Origin: Drosophila miranda | Lineage: Eukaryota > Arthropoda > Insecta > Diptera > Drosophilidae | DNA length: 64,000 nucleotides | Assembly (NCBI RefSeq): GCF_003369915.1 | Contig: NC_046673.1 | Coordinates: 8,292,001-8,356,000, forward strand | Direction of reading: 5' to 3' | Shown here: positions 44,201 to 57,419 of the stretch, in pieces | Position numbering within the stretch: position 1 is the first letter of the stretch | Layout of the letters: every line of letters begins with the position of its first letter | The notes under the pieces: model-generated | What the model was told of the DNA's origin: nothing | Database searches by the model: none | Seen by the model: the letters and a program-made list of their open reading frames with translations, nothing else | Made by a program: the position numbers and the translations under genes

Positions 44201-47200
44201 GCTGGTTGCTGGGAGAGGTGTCGCTATCCGGACAACGTCGGCTTGATGGGAATGCTAAGTGAATCAATTTTTTGGAAAGCAAACTGCCACTTGGGGTGGA
44301 GAGCATCGGATCAAGGCAAAGCAAATAATCATGAAATCATTCGGAATTTTTTTTCGTATTTACCTCGTTTCTACTGATGATCCTCAGACGTTTTAAAGCT
44401 CCATTAGGCATTAGGATCATATCTGGCAATAGATATTGATGTCACATTAGTAATACCATTTCAATTGACTTGCGAAACTGTGTAACCGAAGACGATCAAT
44501 TGAAGATGGCGGAAATGGAAACGGAATCGACCGGAACAGCCTCAACTGTTGCTAAAAGTTCTGTTGGATGACATTCAACACGCCCATATTTACATACTAT
44601 ATTTCTGGAATGTCTTTGCTTGTTCCCACTCTTCTTTCCTATGGCTCTTCACACATCAAATTGCAATATATGGCGAACTAATGAAGTCGCAGCACAGGCC
44701 TTCGATGATGGCACACATCGAGCTGATTCTACATGTGGGCGAGTGGGTGCGGTGCCCATCAAGCATTCAAGTGACAGTTAAATGCATTTTCACATATGTC
44801 ACCAATCGCTGGATGCCACCGGGGCCGACCCCACTTTCTATCAGGCCCACCGCCCTTAGCGGCATAATTTATGGCTGGACATTTATGGCTTTATGGCCGG
44901 CGTTTGTCAGACCTGCTGAACTCCAGAGTTTAACATTTTTTAAACATTCATTTTTGTAGTGCGAACAGTTTGTTTATACTAAAGGAGACCCCAGACCCGA
45001 GTGGCTTAAACTTTGCAGATAGTAGAGGAAGGAAAATGAAAAGTGGAAAATGGAACACAGCTGATTAGCCCCAAGGCTGTGAATCATTAGTAACTGCTAC
45101 AGGACGAGCCCTGTCGCTTGCTTATTCTTCACTTTGCTGGCAATTATCTAGTCAATCAATTGATAAATGGAACTCTTACCAAGTCCCCTGTCCGCTGTCC
45201 CGTGACCGCGTCCCCAATGACTCCACAGAGAGCAACAGTGACTGACTGAACGAATGAGTCGCACGAAAAGTCCGAGAAGACAAGGGAAAACTCGACCCAG
45301 AAAAAAGTCTCTATTGGGGGGAAGGATGGCATGGGACTTTGCTTAGTCGTCACTTGACAACGACATTAGGTGACACCCTTCAATGGTTTTGAAGACGGTT
45401 CCTTTCGACCCTTTGAATCGGCTCACCCTTTTTATATGCCAAATTATCGTTTCAGCTTGTTGGGCCCCATATCTGTATCTGTTCTGTTGCCTCATTTGCT
45501 TGATTAATTGTCGCGATATCTGTGTGTGTACTACGAGTTTGAGTGTGGCATGTGGCAGCCATTCTCACCAGCTTTTCCCCAGTCGTGTGCATAGGATTTT
45601 GCAAATGAATATTGACAGTCGTAATAAATTTCCACAGCATTTGAAATTTAACATTTGCATTAAATGTGATGTCACTCGATGGTTGTCAAACGTATGCAAA
45701 AATTGAAAATTTCCCCAACGCCGCTGTATCTGGCCGTGTTTCAGACCCTTCCTGTCTTCCCCTCCTCCCCAGCCCCCGCCACCATCGGTCGCTGTCACTG
45801 AATTGCCTGCTGCCTGCCCATAAAGGCGCATCGAACTGGAAAATTATTTGGTCATTATGTCAATTTAGGGAAAACGAAGTGGACGTAGTGAGTGAAATTG
45901 GTTGCCACCCGTCGAACCAAACGCAAGTCGACACAAAACAAAACAGCAGGCATAAAATCGAGAAAAATACAGCCAAACGCAATGGAAATAAATAAATAAA
46001 AGTGACCACCAATGCATTATAAAATTAATTAAATTTACACTATCTCCGCTCCCTCCCCCCATCCCAAACACACGGATCGTATGGGCTAGTAGGAGTCAGT
46101 GCGATAAACATGGATATGTAGTTAGGTGGGAGAATAGCAACTACTAAAAGAGGCGATAGCTTGAAAGAATCTGACTGTAGCAGTCCATCCAAATAAAACT
46201 ATTGTGATTGGCTTTCCGTTAGAAGATGTTATCTACGTTAATTTCACGTTCAGATGATACACAATCTAGTACATAGTTTAGGTGTAGAAAAGACGGATAA
46301 TCTCTTTCCTGTCCTGGTCCTGTTACCCGTTTTCCCTTTAATGCTGGATTGACGCCGTTTCCGGGTCTCCGTCGGCCTCCAAAGCTTGAGTCCGAAGCAT
46401 CTTCAGTCCGTCCGTCATCCTTAGCTGGCATCCTCTCCATTTGCGTACATCCTGGGGGCATGCCGTTGGTTGCAGTGCTCTGGGCTTAAAAAGAAACCAA
46501 AAACACACATTTAAATTTTGCACATGGGAAATGTCGCCCGCCGAACCAATTTATGATATCCGCGAAAGTGGTAAACAAAAAGAGAAAAAAAAACAACGAA
46601 TTCTGAGCGCCACACGACTGTGTAGTGGAGGGAAACGTTGACAGCAAATATGTTATAAAAACAATTGGGTAAAGGAAAATAAGTTCAAAGTCAGATAATT
46701 GCGAATTTCCAATGCGCTACAGTAAGTACCAGTATTTTTATCCATCGATTTCTATCCATTGAGAGAATCGATTTTAAATTGAATACGTTTAATTAAATGT
46801 GAGTTCCCAGAAAGGTTAAATTGGTTCTTTGCTGTCAGGCAATAATAATACGATACGTGTACAATATATGTATATATGCTGTTATTTTGCCTCGTCCAAT
46901 AATTCATCGTTTCGTCGATGCCATACTTTCATTCAGATCATAATTCGATTTGCAGTATAGAATGCAAAGAAAAAATTGCTAAAGCGTATAATATTCACAT
47001 TGCAAGTCTGTTTCCATTATGCTTTTGCTGGGCGAGTATTTATCTGCTTCAGTGTGCGGTGCACACATGCACAAGGCATCGGGGGTAAAAAATCGCAAAT
47101 AAATAAGTTTAAAATAAAATAAAGCAAAGCTTATTGGCAATAATTTTAAAATTTGTGTTTATTTACAATTACAGTTTATTTGCAAAATTCACACAGACAA

Positions 47201-47566
47201 CAGAACACACACACGCACACGCACGCATGCAGCTGCACGCCCTAAAGTGGCGCCACAGGGAAGGATTTTTCTGCCCCGACAATACATTTTGATTCTGGAT
47301 AATGGTCAAAATGCCAAATGAATTGAAATCATTTACCGCCTCGAATTTTGAGTTATCCATCACTCTAAGAAAGCTCGTTACGACGTTTCGCAACACTACG
47401 ATAGGCTGCATTAAAATGAACCGAATCGAACGCTGTTCAGTAGAGCAGCACTAGTTCTTATTAAGAAAATGGAAGCTTATCAAAAATGTTTTGCATTTAG
47501 TGACGTTCTGTAAATAATTTCTGCTGTCTGCTGTTGTGAGTCTTGTGTTGGTCGCTCTTCGAGAAA
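38248..47566. other. non-coding DNA with microsatellites
   Basis: No supported gene. Contains (GT)n at about 38608-38648 and 42743-42770, a 10-bp minisatellite at about 42451-42530, an AAAGGC run near 43740-43765, and repeats of TTTATGGC-type blocks at 44868-44900. ORFs of up to 230 codons around 43.2-43.9 kb lie on both strands in GC-rich, low-complexity DNA and are not convincing. Confidence 0.5.
42451..42530. repeat. 10-bp minisatellite (TGTGTGCCTG)n
   Basis: About seven units of TGTGTGCCTG with CGTGTGCCTG variants at the right end. Confidence 0.9.
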
Positions 47567-47776
47567 TCATATTTCAAAGTTCGCGGCATCGTGGTTCCCA
47601 AAAACGGAATCGATACTATCGCAGTTGATTATATCGATGCTGACATCGACTTTTTCCAGCTGTGAACAGAGCACGCGCAAATGGTTCGATTCGAGTCGCA
47701 GTTGTATCAGTTTTATCAAAGTTTTGTCAGATTTATCCAACAACTGGCTTAAATTGTATCTCAACTGAGATGTCAT
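47567..47776 (-). CDS. possible small coiled-coil protein (69 aa)
   Basis: ATG in a strong context (ACCATGAC). The product is Leu- and charge-rich with heptad-like spacing (YNLSQLLDKSDKTLIKLIQL, then RLESNHLRVLCSQLEKV) followed by an acidic tail. Composition is much more protein-like than the surrounding ORFs. I recognise no family. A complete short gene or one exon of a longer gene are both possible. Confidence 0.4.
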   Translation of the reverse strand: MTSQLRYNLSQLLDKSDKTLIKLIQLRLESNHLRVLCSQLEKVDVSIDIINCDSIDSVFGNHDAANFEI

Positions 47777-48077
47777 GGTTCAATGTGAACAAATATAGAA
47801 CATCCCAAAGGAAAGAGTGAGTAGAAATCAATCAACAATAGCCAGAAATAATTGAGACTTCTGCGTGCTTCTGTTCTAAGGTGTGTGCAGCCTGTTTCTT
47901 TCGGTATTCCGGTGGTAAGAGAATGTTCGATTGATTCACACTTGAATTTCAACTAACAAAACAATTCCGATAATCTGAACTAATCCTGCCCATCCGATGG
48001 CTTAACATTTCAAATGTTGCGGAAGTGAAGGCTAAATTGCGCCCCAGTGGGCCAGTGGACTTGCCCCAAAGAAGAAA

Positions 48078-48251
48078 ATGGATTCACCGAGCCAACCTAG
48101 GACGTCTCGTTGGAAGAGCGCGTTTTCGAAAGCAACTCAACTGAATCTACAGGCGGAAACCAAAAGGATGACCAGTTGCCAGACAGTTTGTACGACAAAT
48201 CAGCTGAACCGCAAATTATTTTCGTGTTATTTTTGTTATCCAGGAGCCTAA
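48078..48251 (+). CDS. doubtful 57-aa ORF
   Basis: Reads MDSPSQPRTSRWKSAFSKAT and onward with balanced composition. A splice-acceptor-like TTGTTATCCAG ends at 48243, a donor (GTAAGT) lies at about 48304 and an acceptor (TTAATTCTTCCAG) at about 48396, so a small spliced plus-strand transcript is conceivable. Every phase through the middle segment contains a stop, which argues against coding. Confidence 0.15.
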   Translation: MDSPSQPRTSRWKSAFSKATQLNLQAETKRMTSCQTVCTTNQLNRKLFSCYFCYPGA

Positions 48252-51200
48252 TTGAGATGCGAATGGTTTGAGCTGTGGTTGAGTACGGGAGGAGCCTACA
48301 CGAAAGTAAGTTTACTATATCCATAACGAGGGATAAGGAGAATATATAAGGAAATACATTCCACAACCCAATTTATTTTACATTTAATTCTTCCAGTGGC
48401 AGGTCAATTGTTCTTGGAAGACCTAATCAGCTCGACATCGCTTTAAGATTTATTATCATATAAGTATGAACATATGACCTTTATTTTATAACAATTTACT
48501 GGGCATACGGATGTGTCTTTATTAATTTTTCATTTATAAAAATTTCACTTTAATCTGGAAATCGATTTCAGTAATATTACAACCAACTATGTATCTATTA
48601 GAATAGTGATCAAAATGCTTTAAGCCCAGTGATGTATATTAATGGCCGATAGGACGGTGCGATGCGCATTTTAAGAGTACTGCACACGTTCCGTGCTATT
48701 AATCAAATGAAAATAAAAAATAGCTATGCACTGCCCAAAAACTTTATCACGAGGCCTAATAATTTGTATTAATAGTATTTGTAAATCAATTGCCATTGCG
48801 AACCATTTGCGAGCAATTATTTATTTATGGCCATAAATATCATCCTCTTTGAAATTTGCATTTGTAACCGCTCTCCCTCGACTGGTCTCCTCTGGCCGGG
48901 TTTAATCCAAAACCATGCATTCAAAATTGTTATTATTGAATTTTAATTAATTTAACAAATAATGGCTACAGCGGCACAAAAAGACAAACAAACGAGCTCG
49001 TGTCAAACTTGAGTAAGGAATTGCAAAATACTCTACAATTCCCAGAGAATCGCACAAAATCAAACAAATTCAAATACTCACTACTGAAATTCTATATTTT
49101 GTAACAAAAATTGGTCTTTAAATACTTATTGTACATGCATTTATTGAAAAAATAGCAGTCTTAAATGTTTTTTGTTCTATCTTATTTATTCATTTGTATT
49201 TGTATAAATTTGCGGCTTTTGATTCTAAATACCTTTATACTTTTTTGATACCATCAGACAAACAGCAATTGAAGTTTGAATGCAATTTATTCAGTATTAT
49301 TTCCCAAAAACAATTAGTTGAATTCCTAAAATATTAATTATCCACTATAAAAAAATATATATATATTGATATGATTAAAAAAGATTGTAAGTTTTCCCAT
49401 TTTGACGATGTGAAATGTTTTCTTGTGTATAGTTCGCATGCACCTACATACATTCATATGATATTTTTTTCCAGCTTATTAGATAATAAGGAAGAATGCC
49501 TATATTCCTGCGGGACTGTCGGGTCGAGCGGGTCGTCATGGCGACTAAGGATCTGAGGGATCTAAGAATTCCTCATCTCTCAATTTTCGCATGTACTTTA
49601 GTAATACATGCTAACAAGCTTCGTACCTGACCGATTAAAATGTTGACCTGCTTGACATTTAATCTTTTGGTTGATTTTCGATGATACATAAGCCTGAATA
49701 GTTATTCCAGAGAAATATATAAATAAATAAATTGGCTTAATGCCTTGTAGGGTGTGCGAAAAGGAAACGAGAGGACAAAAACAACGAAAGGCGAAACAAA
49801 AAGAACTGTAATTGATATTTGCTTTATGCACACAGCGAAATGGAAACAGTAAACATTTATTACCATATGGCATATGGCCAGACATTTACTCATATGACTC
49901 TTTCCATTCTTTCGGAATCCATACATTAATTAAAAGTGTTTGTTGTGCATCCAATCTGAATATAATTGAAGAAGTTGCCAAAAGAAATCACACCCAAAAA
50001 GTTACACCCATTATATAAGCTATAGTTTTGTAAAGAACTTATATACCAATACAAATAGGAAAGCTTAAAAATATGAAATGACCCATAAAGTTTAGAGAAA
50101 TAACTTGTCATTAATTTGCTTGTTATGATACACATATTATTGTATTTAACATAAACATATTTTTCAATTTTGCATTTCAATTTGAATGAGTATTAACTGG
50201 AAAATAATCAATTTAACTTTGCTTAATATTGTATCTTATCTGTTTTAATACTTGTCCTGCTTAAATATTTGTGTGTCAACTTTTATTTACAGCGAAATTC
50301 CCAACCACTTTTTAAGGGTTTATTGAATCCAAATACCTTTTGAGGATCCTCTCCAGTTCGAATCTGGAAAAAGTACAATTAACGACCGTGCCATAAAAAG
50401 TGGAAACAGAATTCCGGGAATTATTGCGCTCTGTTGATTTTTAACTGCTCTTCAATGGGAAAGATTGGTGGAGCACCCTCCCCTCCCCACCCCTCAGCGC
50501 CCTGTCCTTCGTAACTATCTTCCGTTAGTATCCTTTGGTTTTTTACACCCATCGAGCGCTGGGCAGCTGCTGATTTTTTTCTTGAAACATGAATAATGTT
50601 GAAATTTAATTATACATAATTCAAACACAATTCCAACGGTGAATCTGTTGGGCAATGCAACAACATTTCACTGAGGAGGAGGGAAGGAGGGGCGGAGTGG
50701 ATGTGGGATTCACAGTGTGGATGGGTGTGGGTGAGTGGGTGTTAGAGGAAGTGGCTGCCACCAACTACCAGCTACCACCCAGCACCTCCCAGTCTTCTGG
50801 ACTTCACTTTTTGCGCATTTCCTCACACGCTCTAATTAGTTAAGCGAAGCGTGGGGCCTGGTCATAGCTGGGCGGACGGATGGGTGGTGGATGGTGGTTG
50901 AGCATGGAGCGGGTGATGAATAAGTAGTGATGAGAGATGGGGAGGGAGATTGGGGGACAAGCCCGTGCGGTGGTAGCGTACCAGCGGTTGCGTCTTTTGT
51001 TAGAATCTGAGCGGTTTTCACGTTGCCACAGCAACAGCAACAGCAGTGCACTGTTTGGCGCTGGGCTGGGGCTGGGACAGAGGAGCCTCATGGCAGGACA
51101 ATTTTTATCCTATTTGCTTTTATTTCCACAATAATCGCAGAAACAACAGCAGCTGCAGCGCCAGCGGAAGAGTAACCGCCACTCGATTGCCTCGGCCCAA

Positions 51201-52180
51201 AAAAGACAGAACGATGGGCGGGAAAGAGATGGCGAAAGAGGCAGCCTGGTAGTCTGGTAGATGGGTGCTAAGGTACCTAGCAGCTAGCAATATGCAGCTA
51301 TATTTCAAAACTATAGCTAAAGCCACGAGTCCATATGGCGATGCTTTCCCCATTTCCCCTTCGTGCCGCCCCATGCCATTGTGCAGCGGTAATTAAATTG
51401 CAGCTTGTCCCTTTGTTCGAGTCCACGGCTTTCACGCCTACACACCCTCATGTCCTCAACCCACCCGCACACTTTAAGCCCATAGAGCATACCAAAATTG
51501 TGTGAAGAGACAGCAGATATTGCACAGTGAAGATTATAACATACACCGCTCGATCGTTCGCTTTATGTTTACGAAATATTCTTCTTGGCCCATAAAACTG
51601 TTTTCTGCGCGAGTAACTGGTATGAAAATCAATGCGGCAGATAAAATAGGAAAAGATATACGAAAAGCAGATCAGAAATTGGTAAATTAATAACTGATTT
51701 ACCGCATTCCTCTGGCGGTATGGAAACGTGCAGGCGTGACTTGACGCCTCGGAAACCCCATTTTACCCACTGAACTATGGGAAAAAATTTGATTTTTTGC
51801 TTTGTAATTTATTTGAAATAGAATGGTAGCAATTGCAACCTTTGGATGAATATTGGTTAGTATTAAGTTGAATTTTTAAAATTAATTTTTAGTGTATTTT
51901 TTTTTAAACTTGTTTTTGAAAGTTTTGGTAGTAATGGTCGCGACTGAAGTACGAAATTTTCTTTCGACTTTCTGTCTTTTTTGAGACACTCGTACTTTAT
52001 TCATGACATCCGTCAACAAGTTAGCCAAAAGTATTTTGGTCTCTCGTACGTATACATAATGATGATGGAAATCATTTCATCTGGCTAGCCAGTTGTTTGG
52101 CAGTCCACTGTGGTAGCACTACTTGATCCGATGTCATTCACTCGGTGGCTTGGCTTTCTCCGCAGTAGTGGCCGAATCAG
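48252..52180. other. non-coding DNA
   Basis: AT-rich, with no supported gene. A palindromic ATTTATGGCCATAAAT sits at about 48823-48840. The hairpin TCCAGTTCGAATCTGGA near 50353 resembles a tRNA T-arm, but no tRNA can be folded around it. Confidence 0.5.
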
Positions 52181-52414
52181 TCAGCACAATTTCTCTGGCC
52201 GAAAGGAAGGGGCTGAGTAGATTTTCAATGCATCATCAGCATGATAATTATCAGCACCACTCGTAATTCCTAAACGCTCCACGCCTTGGCACAGTGACCC
52301 CTTCGGGCTCGATTTAAGTCGCTTTGCGTTGGTGCAGCTGCCATCAGGGTTGGCCACACTGTGCAGAGAAACAGGAACAATAAAGAGTGCCACAAAAGCA
52401 GATGCTGCCAACAT
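52181..52414 (-). CDS. possible small secreted peptide (77 aa)
   Basis: From an ATG at 52414 the frame gives a signal-peptide-like start (MLAASAFVALFIVPVSLHSV) and a 56-residue remainder with three cysteines ending PEKLC. The same frame stays open upstream to 52825, with Cys-rich sequence, which weakens the case for this start. No family recognised. Confidence 0.22.
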   Translation of the reverse strand: MLAASAFVALFIVPVSLHSVANPDGSCTNAKRLKSSPKGSLCQGVERLGITSGADNYHADDALKIYSAPSFRPEKLC

Positions 52415-53857
52415 CTGAACAGTTCCAGACAATGCACCAGACGGACTTCGGGCCTTCGGACTGCAGCAAGACGGCTGCTGGCCTGAAAATGCATTCGGTA
52501 GGCAAAAGCCACCGCAGCAGCAGCTACTTGAAATGGCCGCAAGCTGTCGGCAGCAAGGTTTGCCCAGCTGAGCAAATGCCAACACACATACTCGCATGTA
52601 CTCGTACATATGAATGTATACGAGTAGATGCCCATATGTATACGAGCAGATACACACCCAGACTTGTACACTGTAAAAGGCAGGATGCACATTGACCAGC
52701 CAACTGAGTAGATCGGGTTGGAAGCCAACGAGTGTTAAGCATTTTAATTGCAGGCATTCATTTAGATATGGCTGGAACATTCGTTCTTGCTCTTTACCTT
52801 TCAACCTGCAAGCAGCATTGCCCACTCTCTCACGGCTGCCCGATACATAGACTCAAACGCACACACCGGCAGCCAATTGCATAAGCAAAATTGCCCTGGC
52901 ATTATAAATAAATAATGCTGGATGCATCGGAATCGCCCTTATACCCACCGAACGATACACATACAATGGCAATTGCCATTTCATTAAAACACCTTGCTAC
53001 ACCCTCCATCTCTCTAATATTTCCAAACTATATCCTTCATACTTATAAATCCTTACTTATATATGCTTACATACATATATCCTTAGCTCAGTGAAATATT
53101 AAGGGGTTGAATTGCACTTTATCCGAGCCATCTTAAAACATTCAGCTCCAAAGCCTGACCTATGTACCTACAGACTTGGTAATAATTTTGATATTAGAAA
53201 AAAATTGGGTAAATTGAGAAAATTGATTGTCAATCCTCATGCTCTTAGAATGTACTTTGCACGAAACAAAAATTAGCTTGTTGGCCGGGTTGAGTAGATC
53301 ACATCTAAAATCTTTAGTGCATCTACTTTGTAAACAAAAAATATATGGCCTTTCATTTGATTTTTAATTTTCTTCAGTACAATACCTGAATATATATCCA
53401 CCCAAAGTTAAAGTTTTCCACCATTTTTTATGTACCTTCGATTTTGAACATTTAATTTTGTAAATTTTTGTTTGGAGTGTAATCATAATTTTAATTTATA
53501 CAAATATAAGTTTAGTTCGACTTTAAGATATTTCATGGTATTTAATATTTGTTCATGAAATAAAAAAGGGGCACACACACACACAATGGTTTCTCTATTG
53601 CGGATTTGCAGCTGCAACTTCTTCCGTCTATTACGAGCATTGCTGATGCTGCAGGCAGTAAAACTGCAGCAGTCATCATATTAAAATGCAATTATACAAT
53701 GGCTTTTGTATGGCCACATCTCCCACTGCGGCTCGCCCTCGAAATGAAACCGCACCTGCCGCAACCCCTTTGAATTGCCTCGTTTCCGGGTCTTTCATTT
53801 TTGTCGCTCTCGCGCATAATTTCTACCAATTTATACATATAGATGCATATATATGCA

Positions 53858-53905
53858 CACGCCTACTGTCACGCCTACTGTCACGCCTACTGTCACGCCT
53901 ACTGC
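53858..53905. repeat. 12-bp tandem repeat (CACGCCTACTGT)4
   Basis: Three exact copies and one with a final C, followed by a partial copy. One frame reads TPTV repeats, but there is no gene context. Confidence 0.95.
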
Positions 53906-54864
53906 CACGCCTCCCATAGATGGTTGTGTATCTGTGTGTGCTTTGGCTCATAAACGATACGCATTCATTCATCTCTGTGGCACAGTAGGGCCTCTGGTAA
54001 AATCCATAACTACTGAACCAATAGAGATATTTTCATAAAATACATATGAAAGAAAACATTTTGAGTAGAGTGAATGCACATGCTGCTCTGAAATTTGGAT
54101 TTTGTTGTTTTTATATATTTTTTGAATCTATAAAGAACGTTTAATAGTCAGTATGATAATTTGATTTTGAATTTTTAATTTAGTTCATAAAATTCATATT
54201 TTTAGTTTTTATTAATTCTGTAAAATACTCGTAAATATATACATGTACGTATATATAACATATACATATGTATGTACATATATGTACGTGCAAATAGAGG
54301 TTTCTTGTAGTCCTCGTTTCTCGCTTCCTGTGCGTTCTATGGTATCTCTCCAGTTGGTGGTCAGTGATATTCAATTAAAATTTGATCCTGTGCCAAATTT
54401 TCCACTCAATCTCAACCCCAGTAATTTTTTGTTGTTTTTCGTGATTAGTTTTCAGGTTGATTTTCAATTGTATATCTTATATCCATATTTGGGGCAGTCT
54501 CTGTCCCATTTCCATATGGAATTCTCTTTGAATAATAGTTTCTTAATTTCTTGCCCACTCTCTATACGATATTCTAGTAGGGAGAAATTCCTCCATTATA
54601 ATAAATCATAAATTTACTGATATAATAATTGTTCCTAAAATGTTCAAAAAAGATACTACTTGTAGATATTTTCGATCAGAATTTCGTGTTTGTTTATGTG
54701 CAAGGTAGCCTTCCAACTTGAAACAATTTAACCAACAAATATGTATAGGGCTTTCTGAGGGCAAGAATTTTTACAGTTGCGTCAAAGTTTATAGGCTCAT
54801 ATAATATACATATGGTAGCTAATGTATGGTATCTAATAAAAAAAAAATAATCATTGTTTGTGGG

Positions 54865-54900
54865 AGATGTACTTTATGGGATCGGAAACGCTTCCGTCAG
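54865..54900 (-). mobile_element. short DINE-1 scrap, reverse orientation
   Basis: TTTATGGGATCGGAAACGCT continuing TCCGTC is the reverse complement of the GGAAGCGTTTCCGA...CCCATAAA block of DINE-1. The flanks are too diverged to extend. Confidence 0.5.
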
Positions 54901-55687
54901 CCTAGTACATACGTCTGGCCGCTTATCAAAGCAAAGGGGAGTCGGGACAAACTTTGGTACTTCCCTCGACGGACCCCGCCCCTTTATCCTTGGCTCGTCT
55001 TGTGGCGTTGCAAATTTGAGCGTGCAAATGTTAAGTTGTCCCCTCCCATGCCAGAAGCTTTTGGTAGAGAAACTTGGAGCGGACTCGCCGCCTTTTGTGC
55101 CAACTTGACAAACTAAAAATGAAAAAAGTTTCTTCTATGCGGCGCCTTTTTCAATATCCTTTTCCTCACTCCATTGCTTCTGCTTTTTCCGCTCCCAGTG
55201 TTTTACCACAAAAAGCATACAAAGACGAGGACAGAGATGGAGCGCAAGCGGGAGCGGGAGCACATGAAGAGTCATGACGTGTCCGTGGAGCCATGACGAC
55301 GGCTCAACGTATCGATTGTGATTTTGGTCTGAAACTTGAGACCTCGCTTAGGCAGAGAATTTGTGTCCAAGGTGCATGATTTTTGAGGGAAATACATTTT
55401 CTGGACTGAATGCGAAGCTATTATTTTTATTTTTAAACATATTATAGGAACTATAGAAAAGGTGGCCTGAATATTTGAAAAGCATTTGCATATTATTAAC
55501 AGTTTAGTTTCTAGTTTCAAATTGCAGCTCCTGATAAGTCTGTCTGCTAGTTACCGGTTCATCTGATGAGAATTCAAAGGACCATAGAATATACCGGCCC
55601 CACCTTCAGCTCAGCCTCAGCATAGGTATACTTCGACCACCAGTCGACACACTCCACTATGATCGTTTGCGATCAGCTGCTGTCTCA

Positions 55688-56624
55688 TCATTGTCTCTTC
55701 GAATTCTTTCGCTTCTTTCCGAGAGCCGTCACGCAATATTGCAACAGTTTTGATGGTGAAACCCCTTGGCTGGATTGCTGGGTCACACTATTTCCGCGCT
55801 TGTTCTTCTCGGAAGTTTTGGCACTGTTTTCCTTGGATTCTTTCTTCTCTTTTTTTTTCCCTTGGCCACCGTTGGCATTATTCTGCTTTCGCTTCATAGA
55901 AATACTCTTTATGGGCTCCTTGCATAGGTCTGCTGCCTGTTTCTTTGCTATACCGCCTCCATGCTGTTTCTCCATGATCTTCTGATTTTTATTTGAATAA
56001 TTGCTCTTCTCTTTAGTGTCCAGTACCGCAGAGTTTGACAGCGTTGATGCCTGTACTGTAGTTGAAGTGGGACCACCTCCTTGGGTGTAATGTAGGCTTT
56101 GCTCCTTCCAGAAGGAAGGCAGTTTACCGGGATGCAGTCGAAAGCCATCCAACTGTTTATTCAATGGACGAATCCCCTTTTTGTGCGTTGGCGGACTCTT
56201 CACCACGCTTCCCAGTGTACTGTTCCTCACCGGTTGAGTACTGAGCTCCAGTACTTCAGGAATGGCAGGCAGAAAAGAGCTTAGCGATTCCTGAATATTC
56301 TCTTTCCTGAGTTCGTAAAGCGCCTGCTCGAGGCCGAATTTGGTCAGCAAGTCCTGGTCACCTGTAAGTTCAGCCTTGGTTGGTGGCTCCTTGAACAAGT
56401 AGAACGGCTGCGACTGCGCGTTGTTCGGTCTATTGCGCCCAAAATTTGGCGTCATCGTCGGCGAGGTAATATCTCGGCTGCAGGGGGCTGTTGATTTTGG
56501 TGAACTCTGCATTGAAAAATGAAAAGACTTTCATGATAAAGGCCGGTGTATTTCCCAAAGCGAGGGTTATCTTTAACTTTACCGTTGAATCAGTGATTTC
56601 CAAATTCGGATCAATGGACGCCAT
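55688..56624 (-). CDS. MED19-like Mediator subunit paralogue A (286 aa)
   Basis: Exon 1 is 56624-56583 (14 codons) and exon 2 is 56506-55688. The 76-nt intron 56582-56507 (GTAAAG donor, ATGCAG acceptor) is in phase 0. The MED19 core is clear: FYLFKEPPTKAELTGDQDLL near residue 38, then FGLEQALYELRK, a SLSSFLPAIPEV block, NSTLGSVVKSPP and LNKQLDGFRLHPGKLPSFW, with a Lys-rich tail (KKKEKKESKENSAKTSEKNK) as in MED19. MED19 sits in the Mediator head and links transcription factors to RNA polymerase II. The core is clearly diverged from the usual MED19 sequence, so this is probably a paralogue rather than the essential gene. An internal Ser/Asn/Gln-rich linker is expanded. Confidence 0.82.
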
Positions 56625-57419
56625 CAGAAAATGATTTTGACGAGCTTAATTTTATTTTGCTACAAAGAAAACCGAATGAAAAAATCCCACATAACCACAA
56701 AAAGACAGGGTGACCAGGGTCGCTAAGGACAATGTGACCGTACACTGCAGTAAATGCCAAATATGATCAAATAGCCATAGCTTCGATATTAAAAGCACTA
56801 ACCATACAGTATATACTGTATATATATACTGTAGCCTTTTAACACTGCCACAGCTGATGGGGAAAGCCACAAAACTTTTTAAATCAATCAAATTATGGAA
56901 AAAAAACATGAAAATGGACGGAAGAGACTTTATACTTTTATATATTTATTATTTTCAGCCCTTTCTATTTTAGAATTTTCTGGCTTTCTTCCTCACACCA
57001 TGAAAAACATCTAATTATCAAATTGGTTTAAAGTATTATTGAATGCAAATTTATAGCTACTTAATTAATCAAAATAAAAAGATGTTTGTTTAAGGATTAT
57101 GTGCATATTTTTCATTTTAATCTTCTCTTTTCTGTTGTTAAATGTTGTGGAATTATTACATTAATAGCGTTAAATAATTCAAGAAAATCATATATTAATG
57201 TGCACATCTGTTTTTATTAAAGTTTAATTTCCCTGAGTCGCCGATAAAAGTAATTTACTTTGAGCGGCAGCCCTGTCAGCTGTTTACACTATTCCGCAGA
57301 TGTCTTCTGCCTCTTAATTCTAGCAGTGTTCCAGAAGTTTCGCAAGCAATTCCTCCCGAATCACTACATCGAATTGAGGACTGTTTAGAACGATAAAATA
57401 ACACCCAAGGAGTTCATGT
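56625..57419. other. intergenic, AT-rich
   Basis: Upstream of MED19-like A and of the plus-strand small gene; a short palindromic TATA-rich stretch lies at 56809-56832. The minus-strand frame 57697-57320 is open over this area but conflicts with the spliced plus-strand model. Confidence 0.45.

Larger units (their letters stand above)
52415..55687. other. non-coding DNA
   Basis: No supported gene. Contains a 12-bp tandem array at 53858-53905 and a reverse DINE-1 scrap near 54865-54900. The rest is AT-rich. Confidence 0.5.

Noticed and set aside
44549-44959. 136-codon plus-strand frame
   Set aside because: Composition is rich in Trp, His, Phe and Met with no family resemblance and no splice logic; treated as chance.
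50350-50370. T-arm-like hairpin TCCAGTTCGAATCTGGA
   Set aside because: No D-arm or acceptor stem at the right spacing on either strand.
52415-52825. Upstream part of a 214-codon minus-strand frame
   Set aside because: Long but low in recognisable structure, crosses microsatellite-like DNA, and a plus-strand frame is open over the same area; only its signal-peptide-like 3' part was kept as a weak candidate.
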